From Lingula anatina (taxonomy: Eukaryota; Brachiopoda; Lingulata; Lingulida; Lingulidae), in assembly GCF_001039355.2 (NCBI RefSeq), contig NW_019775676.1:1-64000 (forward strand): a DNA stretch of 64,000 nucleotides. Reading direction: 5' to 3'. Below the pieces are notes generated by a model. It was not told where the DNA came from. It saw only the letters and a program-made list of their open reading frames with translations, and did not search any database. Below are positions 10,801-22,200 of the stretch, one piece after another. How positions within the stretch are numbered: the first letter of the stretch is position 1; the number at the start of each line of letters is the position of its first letter. The position numbers and the translations under genes were made by a program.

Positions 10801-13800
10801 ATATGATTTAATATTTCTTCTTCCTCTTCTTATTGGTATTGACTTTAATATCACCACGCTTTACCTTCACATTCCGTCACTCCTGTTGGATTAGACCAGG
10901 CGCCGTCCGATCCACAGGTGAAACTCCGAGGTCCCTTCAGCAGGTACCCTAGCTCACACGTGACGTCACACTGGGTGGCATAGAATACGGAAGATGACGT
11001 GCATAACGACGGTGACGTCACTGCGTTTGGCACAGCGGATAATTTGGGGCAAGTGATCGCTGAAATCGAAGAAAGTTTTAGTTGAAGATAACATTTTGAC
11101 TGACATGTTGCACTTGTCATGGGTGATAAAACAAACGAAACCAAAAGAGAACAAGAATAAATCTCAGACCAGGTAGCCAAAAATACGCACGAAAAGAACA
11201 AACTTTATACGTGAGGAAGATGGACAGACATCATGGCACATTGGCAGACAAATTAATTCTGGAATGGTTCTTTGAGGTCAACCATATACTATAAAAATGT
11301 CAAAGTAAATCTTATTCCAAACTGAATAGAACAAAAATAGACACTGACGCTTCTTTTGCGCATTCTTAATGCAATTCGTCCATTCGCATATAACATTGAA
11401 CAGATACATGTATTATGAAAAAAATTACGTACATAAAACATTTGTGAACTGACTGGATTGGAAAACATTTTAAAGACACTTTTAATTTAATCTTATTGAA
11501 TATTGAGCAAGTTTGAACACACAAAAGCTATATTAGTCTTACCGGCACAAGAAACCGATCCCACCCAGTTACCCCCCCTGCCACATGTCAACGTGGCGTT
11601 GCCTTGGAGACGGTAGCCATCTTGGCATCGGTAAGTCACCACGGAGCCAAATTTGAAGCTGCACGTGGTTGAGTCTAACACAGCACCTGCTATGTCAGGG
11701 GGTGGCTGACACGACGGAGCTGAACGACAGAAACATAAGCTATAATAATACAAGTACAATTTACACAGTGTAGTAAGTTAACAAATAAATAAGAGGCTTA
11801 CTACATCACTTTGGGAACCCCAATTGCTATTCTACTGTTGATGACTGCCAAACAATAAGCAGGTCGTTATTTAAACTTATTGTTAAAAAAACACGATTTT
11901 GGTTAAGATTTCCAGATCATACATAATAAAAGCTCTCGTCTTCTAGTTTATACATGTAAAGCGAAACTCGGTAGAACCTTTCACTATTTGTGCCCCCTCC
12001 CCATTAGAACCCCCATTTGTAGAACTCGCACTTACATCGGACTCTCAAAGAAAATCGACATTGTTTCTGGAGATTGGCGGCGTCCAGGGCAGTGTATACC
12101 AGAGGGTAGTCTCCCGGGGTTAACACAGAGGGAGAGGTGTAGGTCGGTTTGCTGAGGGTCAGCTGTCCGGAGTTATCCGTGGCCACTGGCTCTGACCACG
12201 ACACGGACGCTCTGTCCCCACAGGGAGGGGTGAAGAAATGGAGGTCACTCTCTGGACACGTGTCCCCAAAATCAGGAGGGGTTACGTCTGGAATAAACCA
12301 TATTCTTTTGTCGTGAAGTAATCAGTTTAGAGACTATAGTGACTTAACATTTGTGGCGTAAACATTCACCCAAAAGAACTGTATTAATATATATTTACAA
12401 AAAGAAAAAACGAATGAAAATGCGTTTGTACAGTCCAAATAAAATAAGTCCGTTATATCGTCATGTTTTGATACAAATGAATTGCAGTTGTACATCACAA
12501 GTTATAGATGGGATATATCTTATAATCAATATTCCACACAGTCGTTAATTCTACCTGTGCAGACGACAGTCTGGTCTTGAGCTGTCCACGTGTTGAATTC
12601 CGTGCACCTGTGACTGCTGACACCTGTCAGTTGGTACCCCTCGTGACACTGGTATTGGCACTGGTCGCCATATTCTCCCTGGACCAGACAAGAGGCAGGG
12701 CTCACGGCGCCGCCAGGTGGCGCTGTTAACGCAGGACATTTAGGTGCTGGAAAAGTGAAAGTGATGTTTAAAATTTCTCCCTCTTACGTCCTCAATCTAT
12801 TCTTCTCAGCCTCTCATTCTCGCTCTTTTTCCCTATCCCCTCTTTTCTTCCACCACTTTCGCTCCCTCCCTACAATTTTTTACTCATTCTATACTTCATT
12901 CCCAATTACTCTTTCTCTTTCTCCTCACTGCTTAATAACCCCTCTCTTTTCTCTCCTCACCCTCGCTCCGTCCCTAACCATTTTTCTCTCACTCCATCTC
13001 TTTAGTCCTTCTATCCTCTCTTCCACTCCTCTCTCTTTTTCTCTCTCTCGTTTTCTCCCTCCCTGGGTCATTCTTCTCTCTCCACTCTCTTCGCCTCCCT
13101 CTCTCCCTTTTCCCCCTAAATATTCCCTCTACATTCAATACTAGCAACAAAACCATCACCAATTCCGAAACAAACACATTAGAATGGCGCGGTGTTTACT
13201 TCATCCACTCACCTATACACTGAAAGGTCGTGTTCTCCCACTGCCCCGTGGGTAGACAGCGAATAGTGGGGGTGGTATCATTCTCACTCCTCTGGTAGAC
13301 AATATCACACCCCAACTCACACACTGTACCAACTGGCAGTTCTCTATCCGTGTCACACCGCTGGTAGATGTAACCCCGGCTAGTGTCCAGAACTGGACAA
13401 GTCACCGCTAGAAGAGGATTTCTTAAGGTCACGTCCCATATCTTACACAACAATAATTTTTTCCCCAAAAAGCAAAACGTTGTACTGGCGCTTTCTTCTA
13501 AACAACAGCCGAAGTCGAAACTACTTTTTGAGCGTATTATATATCACAGCTGACGAAATTTCTTACAAGAAAATCAGCTTATGCCCCTAAAACAATGCAA
13601 GGTATTTTATGCTTCTTATCAATCTTAATATAGAAATAACCCTTTACGTATGACATCAAATTGTGATTACCTTGACCCTCTCTGCAATAATTCATTTTTA
13701 TCCAAACAATTTGATAAATAATTTTATTGTATGTTTAATAAATCTTGCTAATCGACTAACTTTCTCCTTGCTATTAACAGTCAGATCGAGATATGCCTGG

Positions 13801-15606
13801 GCATGATACAAATAATGATTGGAAGTAAATCAACGGAGGTTTTGTAGGATTACCTTTACACACGGGGTTACCGTCCCAGTGAGTGTTCCCCTCAAAGTAA
13901 ACACAACGCAAGGTGCCCGTGTTATTCCTAGGTACCATATACCCTGTGTCACACGTTACAGTACACACGCTGCCGTGGATCAAAGAGCACCCTGCGGCTA
14001 TGGCTCCGTGTGGGGGAGGCGGAGGGGACGGGCAACGTGGAACTGAAATAGGCGTGGGAAAACAGGGAGAATGTTTTCATTTCAGGAGATTCGTTTAATT
14101 GTTGTTAACTTTCATTACAAGATTAAATAAAACAGATAATACACGGTCAAGGGTTTGTTGTTAGTAAATTGTAATAAAAAGAACAGGGTTTTCTCTTTTG
14201 AGTGAAATTAAAAAGTAATTAAAAATTTGTGCGGTTACTTTTTATCTACCCGTCTGTAATTTGTGGCTTTCAGAATTCAGATTTAAGAATCGTAATACAA
14301 GGAATTTCTGAACCGTCACTTTAAGCCCTGCATTCAATGTTCATAATATGACAAGATTCATTAAAAAACTTCAGTTGTAGAGATGGACTCTCTAAAATTT
14401 CACTTGACATGATTAAAGGAGAAATTAAACACACATAAACGTGATCAAAATCGTCATTTTCTCAACAGAATCGTGTTACATATACCTTGCAGATTCAGAA
14501 AAATGTATTGATCTTTGGGGGCGATAAAAAAATATCAAGGTCGACCACAGCAATTGAATTAATCTTTCTTAACGCACAATACATTCACAAACATTTTACC
14601 TGGCCAAATCTTTCGAAAGAATCATTATATATGAAACGTCAGTTTTTTAAATTCCAAGTTAACCACAAAAGCGCCGTACCTGTCACGGTCACTGCAAACA
14701 CACAAAGCGCTGAATTCCCGCTGTTGTCAGTGGCATTAATTTCAACCTGGTGATCGCCTTCAGAGTACGTGTCCTGTTTACCCTGGAGTAGAAAAAAATC
14801 CATGACTAAATAGTTCAAAGAATGTCTCTGACAAGGAAGTTCAAGGCACAATTAACCCAGACATATCCCTTTCATGCTTGGCCTTGGGAGTCTGTTAAAC
14901 TGAATTGGAGAAATACATCTGCATTGTTATTTACTTAGTTGAAAAACATTTGACAACAAAGAATTTGGGACCTGCACCGATGGAAGACAGTTCTACACCA
15001 ATAGTTATTTAGTTGAAAGACGCAAGTCAGGGAAGTTTATTTGTACGCAACATTAATACCTTATGAGTACATGAATAAATGAATCAGCACGTGACCTGAA
15101 TAATTTACCTTGTAAGACACAGATGGGAGGATGTTAGAGTTATCCACGGCTTCTATGTGAATTGATGTCCAATTTACCGCCTTTCTACTGGTCCCTGTGT
15201 CTGAGATATAGACCAAAGGGTTCTGAGGGCATGTTCCGTTGAAACTTGGCTTTTGGGTATCTGGAATAACATTGCTGATTTAGCAAATATTTAATAGTGG
15301 AACGCATTTCTTATTCACCTTAGTATTCGTTGGAATGTATTTTAAATCAAATGTTCATTTTGGCGCGATGGAAAAAGCTTAGTTGGGGGTACCAACCATT
15401 CTGAAAATAAAATAAAAAGTGTCTTGGGCTCCCCTTAGAACCCTCTGCTTCTAGCATAAACCCGACGTGGTAGAAAACTTGGGGATAGGCATACGTAATT
15501 TATTTAGGAATAATTTATTGTTTTATAATTTAAAGCTTATGGTCAATTTTCTTTTAAAACATTCTTTGTAGAACTTCAACCTTAGGGTTGCAATTTTACC
15601 TAATAA

Positions 15607-15648
<42 letters not shown>

Positions 15649-18600
15649 ATGACGCCTATGGAACTCTATTTAGGCGTGTTGGAAGTAAATATTAGTTGAG
15701 GTGCTGGGCATTTACAAAATAAGAAAGAAAGGATTGTCGGGGTCTTCCCTGCTTCTAGCGTAAAACCTGACGTGGTTAAATTTGGGGGCAAGCATACATT
15801 ATAGTGCCTTTGTCACTTATCAATATTGTTCATCAGCGTACTGTGCTGTACGGAATCGTAGATATTGTGCCAAATGTGCTTGTAATGAATATATTTACGA
15901 GTTCTTTAAACAAAGACAGGGGCAGTATTATCCTTAGTTAGTTTGCGGGAGATGAGAGCGGGTTCAGGGAAATAACCATGTTTTCATATCCCGGATCCGC
16001 AAGTGCAAACTCATTATGACGAACAGAATTTGATTTACTCATCGCTTACATAAAGGCTGAGGAATTTTTTAGATGTGTGCAGACAAATGAAACGACTTAA
16101 TTACAGTGACTGTTTTATATCCTGTTGTTTTAGTTTTAAAACGTGACTTTACATTTATTGAAATGTTCACCGGCATTATTCAACGGGGTTCTTTTAGTAC
16201 AATATAACGTTTTGTTCGCTTTGAAGAAGTTGTCGAAGGAAATTCCCATTTCTTAAAATTCCGTATCCGCAAGTGGAGTATGGGAATATTTCTCTTTGAC
16301 TGCAAACATTTTGAAATGGTTTAATTGGGCTGACGACTTTGCATCCTGTTATTTTCTTCAATAGTGTGACATTTTTGGCAGGGCCATAGACAGTAGTCGA
16401 GTCGTGTTTGTCGAAATGACTTTCCTGTAAATTTCCTCCAAAAATAAACTTCTTTTGTCATGCAGTTTTTGATCGTTTTCTCGGAAGGGAAGTGAAGTTA
16501 TTGATATCCGTGGAGCGTGTAAGAAGGGCATCTAGGGCTCGGTGGCAGGGGTGTATCATTTCAAGGTCACTTGGATATTATCTGTATTTTAAGATATATA
16601 CTTAACCAGCTGAACAGAAGCTGGGATAATGCATTAAGCTGAAATGTTCCGTTAGATTAGAAATCATAATCCCCAATGTGTATTAAAAATGACACAGTTT
16701 TAAAAAATGAAATAACATTATAGATTACCAGTAAAGTAATCTAAGACTCACTTTTTATTCAATTTTTATTTGTATCAAGTACCTTTGCAAGTCCCCAAGT
16801 CTGCGTTCCACTGCGCAGACGCCAAACACGAAACTGTCGTCTGCCCAGACACCACGTATCCCGAAGGACAGCTTAAACTGCATACGTCATTGAAAACTGT
16901 GTAGTTCGTGCAGAGGGGCGGAGTCAAGGTGCCATTCACAGGTGGACTGAGTGGTGGACATTGAACAACTGAAATTTTAATTTTTAAAAAATAAATAATA
17001 TTAACACTAAAGTATATGAAAATAGTTAATAGAAAGTGTTTTACCAGACGTGATTTGAGAATTCCGTGATTAACGATGAGTAATTTATTACATGGAACAT
17101 GCGTTGACTTATACAGTAGTAGGCACAATTGTCATCATGGACATGACATAAACAAAATAAAAAAAGATCAGTAAAGTTTTATAGGCCTCTATACATGTTC
17201 AAGGGTTGACACGATTTTCACTGGAGTGATAAGGAATAATAAAGAATGACTTAAGTAGGTTTCACTTTATCAAACTTATATAGCTCACCTTCGCATGAGA
17301 GAGATGCATCCCAGGTTCCATTGGCTAAACAAGTGGTTGTCACGGCAACAGTGGGGCGATACCCAGTATCACATGACAGCTGACACGTGGTACCGTAATT
17401 CCTGCTATCTACGTCACAGTTACTGGACACGTGGTCAGGTAGTGACATCACTGGGCATTTTACGACTATAAATAGATTGCGTTTTAAGAATAGTTTTATG
17501 AATATATAAATAGTGACGAACAACATGTTTTTTTTCACTATTCATATATTGAAGTAACTTTTTATTCATTCCTCATTTGACTTATAACTTTTATCAAAAC
17601 TCTGACTTTGCCCATGGACAATCACAGAATGTTCTGGATTTACATTCTTTTCTTTTAATCTGTCTCTCTAAAAACGCCAATATTTTTCTTTTGATATGCT
17701 GCAGTATTACAAACAGACTTACTTTCACATGTTGGCTGGGTATCTGACCAAGTTCCGCTCTCCAAGCAGGTAATCTCAGACTGTCCAGTCAGCGTATACC
17801 CCGTGTTACATTGGAAAGAACAGACAGAGTTCTCGTAGGGACTGCAGTGCCTTACCAGGGTCAATTGGTCAGTCAGGGTCACGTCTGGACATCTGGCCAC
17901 TTTGTACCGGTAAAAGAAAAAGTTTACCGCTAATGGAAGAATCCTGGAGCATGGCTTAAATGCCGATAACACAAACGCTTATAGACCTTGATATTTGTTG
18001 TAGTAAAATAATCAAAATATTTGTTTATCATAATGGCTGAAGTTAACAAATATTTCCCAAAGAAAAACGTATCTATTATTAAATACAACGCACCCCCTTC
18101 ACAAGTCCTGTCGTCTGCCTGAAGCCCCTTCCCCTCAGGACATTGACACGCCATTCCAGTCGGTAGAGGCAGGCATAGGTTGCTACAGCCACCGTTATTT
18201 ACCGAGCAGGCGTTGCTACCTAGAAAATTATGATAGTGGAATATATTTGAATTATACTGAAATCATAAAAGAACAGTAGAGGAGAGTAAAATATTAATAA
18301 AAAATAAAATAATGCAAAAACCTGAAAATGTACTTATTTATTGAAACGCCAAATTATATTTTTTTTTGCTTTAAAGCGGCGTAGATAAATATGATCTGTC
18401 CTGTCATTAGGACTCCAATTCAAAATCATATTTCTTAAAAATTACCAACTGCAGAATGACTAAATAACTATTTAATATTTTACGTGTACATTAAATACAT
18501 CAAACAGTCTCTTAGAATTTGGTTTACCTGGACCTTTTGGTCCTGTCTTCAATACGGCAACCCCCGACGGTCGTTTGAGCCCAACTGGTCCAAGTTCCAG

Positions 18601-19239
18601 GAAGCCATCATCTATGGCGGCCATGTTGGATGAACCAATTGACCTCGAATACCAATCCGTCCACCATAGTCGGCCGCCGTGGGTCACCAAGCCGAATGGA
18701 TGACCTACATATCTAGTGTGGCATGGAGTTAATATTTTAATATTAAATTTAATATTAAGATATCAATCACTGATACATATAAACCGATATTAAAATATAA
18801 AAAATAGGAAAATATGAAATAGGGAAGAAAAGATAGCTATTACAACGTCAATTAATATATATGTAGTTGATAAAAAAGTAAACATCGACCCACATTATCT
18901 GAACACATAGATTTGATCGAAATGCTTCACAGTGGAATTTGTTGTGGTCAGTAATTTTCTAAAACACTCTAAACATATTTTATTTTATTTAACCAAGAGT
19001 AGTTCTTACCTGGCTGATACGACTAATCTCCTCTCCAAACCATCGTAGTTACACACCTCGATCTTCCGGAGCCAGGCGTCCGCCCAGTACAGCCTCTGGG
19101 TCTCATAGTCTATGGTCAGTGCGTTCGGCCATACTATGTCCGTGTTGACGATGACCAGTCTGTCCGTGCCGTCCACTGCGGCACGCTCTATCTTGGCCGG
19201 CTTTGACCAGTCCGTCCAAAACATATACCTGTGTGTAAA

Positions 19240-19285
<46 letters not shown>

Positions 19286-22200
19286 GTTCACCACAACATG
19301 CAGTATCCAGTAGTGTAAACATGATTTTAATTTGTCTGTAAAATGGCTGCTATATCATAAACTGCATCAGTGTGCGTATAACGTGTTAAATGACGTTCAA
19401 GATAACATTGCTTTTGTTGATATGATACACCATTATACAACAATAAGGTCTGAAGTGGGATCATCGGACAAAGTTGAACTGTTTAAATCAACTCAGAAGA
19501 ATACTTCAAAGTGGTAGAGTGATTTTACGTCCAACTTCTCGAATAATAAATTTGCCAGGTTTGGTGAGTGGCATGAAGGGGAAGAGTGTTAATGGTGTGA
19601 CAGGAATAGTAGTCGGCTAGCGACAGTAGAGTTGGTAGTCGGCTAGCGACAGTAGAGTTGGTAGTCGGCTAGCGACAGTAGAGTTGGTAGTCGAGCTAGC
19701 GACAGTAGAGTTGGTAGTCGAGCTAGCGACAGTAGAGGTGGTAGTCGGCTAGCGACAGTAGAGTTGGTAGTCGAGCTAGCGACAGTAGAGGTGGTAGTCG
19801 GGCTAGCGACAGTAGAGTTGGTAGTCGAGCTAGCGACAGTAGAGGTGGTAGTCGGCTAGCGACAGTAGAGTTGGTAGTCGAGCTAGCGACAGTAGAGTTG
19901 GTAGTCGAGCTAGCGACAGTAGAGGTGGTAGTCTGCTAGCGACAGTAGAGGTTATGTTCCTATCCGTCGCTGGGCGGGTGTGTGTGATTTACTGTATTTA
20001 CCAACTTCAAGTCGACCTGTTAACACTTACCCACTTCTCGGCTCCACGGCGATGGCTCTTGGCAGGTCGATATCGTCATATATCAGAGCCCTCTTTGAAG
20101 AGCCGTCCAGCCGACTAACCTCTATCCTCTTTAACCAGGGGTCAGTCCACAACAGGTTCCCGGACATCCAGTCGATAGCCAGACCGTCTAGAAACAAATC
20201 ACAAGTAACAATTAGGATTAATTGTCTTAAAGGGATAACAATTTTTCATTGTGGACAAAAAAATGAATTTTCCTGGGATAAACAACAATTTCCCCATACT
20301 AACCAGTGGTTAATGAATCCATACTGCATTCAAATTTAGTCCCTGTTTTTTCTTTCTAGAAAGTTTTTTCTAATAGTCTACCCATTACCCATCTATGGAG
20401 GTCACGTGGTCCGATGGCAAGCACAGATTTCAGAATAATTGCTTTAACTGCCATTTGTTTGTGGAGAAATAGAATAAATTATATTTCTACAGTTGTTTAC
20501 AATGTTTTTATTGTGAAATATAGATCTCACACGAAGAGTTGTTATCCCTTTAACTTTACAATTAGCCAGGAAGTGTGTAGACAAAATGTTTCCATCGACT
20601 GGCTCTGTCTGACTTATTCAGCCATTTGCCATATGGGAAGTGGTAGGCCTTGTTGTTATAAACCTAAACAATATATCGGCGGGGAGTGTGAGTGTTAAAC
20701 ATAAGACAAATAAATAAATAAATATGATAGAAAGTCAAATAACAATAAAAGAAAAAAATAATAAACAAGTAAAACAGATATTTCAAAAATAAAGAAACCA
20801 AAATATTAAATGGATACATAACATTGAAGAAAAGAATCAATAATTAGTGGCGATTATTTGTGGAACACAACCTATGGCTGATTATGATTTCTCAATGTTT
20901 AACATATAAAATATGAATGTCCCACCAACCTGGATTAACTGTGGAGTTAACTATGAGTTCTGGTTCACTGTCCCCGGGGTATTGAACCCTGTAGATACCG
21001 CTCTGTTCCACATTGCTCCAGTAGATGTAGCCACCGTAACTTTCCAATGCTAGCACTCCATTAGATACGTTCACTGGTAGCTCTGGTAAAGATGATAAAA
21101 AAAGATAAAAAATCAACTGATAAAACGAAAAGAATGATAAAATATACGCCGTTTCATTTTAGTCTGCCTGGTATATTTGGACACCAAAAGATAAAATGAT
21201 AAAATATTGACAATTACTAGATCGGAGATACATGTATGTGTCATGCTTTGATTGTCACTTTTTGATAATACATATGAACATTATGGATTAAATTTTGATT
21301 GTTTGCTAATGACATAAACTATTAAATTATGATAGATTTCAATTTTAGTTGCTCAGTTTGGTTTCAATTTGATGTTGTATGCAGATGATTCCCAGACATA
21401 TGTTATATGTGAAAATCCTTGTGATGAAAAAACAGCTATTGAGGCTTGTGTGAATGAACTTAGATCTTGGCTCAAGTCCAACTACTTAGTTTTTAATGAT
21501 GAAAAAACTGAATTAGTCCATTTCAACTCTAAGTTTTCCAAAGACAATACTGCACTTGATAGTATTAAGGTTGGGGATTCTTTTATAAAACCAACAACAG
21601 AAGTAAGGAACTTGGGTGTTATTTTTAATAACAAATGTGAAATGACATCACACATCAACAAAGTATGTAAAACAGCATATTTTAGTCTCCAACGGATATC
21701 CAAGATCTGTCACCTTATTAACACCAAGCAAACTGAATTACTCATCCATGCATTTGTAACTTCTAGACTGGATTATTGCAATAGCCTATTGTTTGGAATA
21801 CCTAACTATCAAATGGAAAAGCTACAATCAATTCAGAACTCTGCTGCTCGTCTCCTCTGTAAAGCTCAGAAGTCCGAACACATCACACCAATTCTGCGAA
21901 ACCTCCACTGGCTACCCGTGTCTCAACGAATAGTTTTTAAAATATTACTTTTGACTTTTAAGATTTTAAAGGACGACTGTCCATTTTACTTAAACTCTAC
22001 CATAGAACTTTTAACTCCTATCAGATCACTTCGATCTAGTGGACAACTTAACTTAAGCGAAAAGACACCAAAAAGACTCTTAAAACATATGGACACAGAA
22101 GTTTCGAGATTTGTGCACCGATTTTATGGTCTAATTTTATCACAAGATCTAATGTGTCTCTGGATGACTCATATTACTGTTTTAAGAAGAATTTAAAAAC

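Noticed and set aside
12755-13144. 129-codon Ser/Leu/Phe/Pro plus-strand frame
   Set aside because: It is read from the pyrimidine-rich tract in an intron of the minus-strand gene.
19611-19950. CRISPR-like array
   Set aside because: Units are contiguous 26/27-mers without unique spacers, and the genome is eukaryotic; this is a minisatellite.
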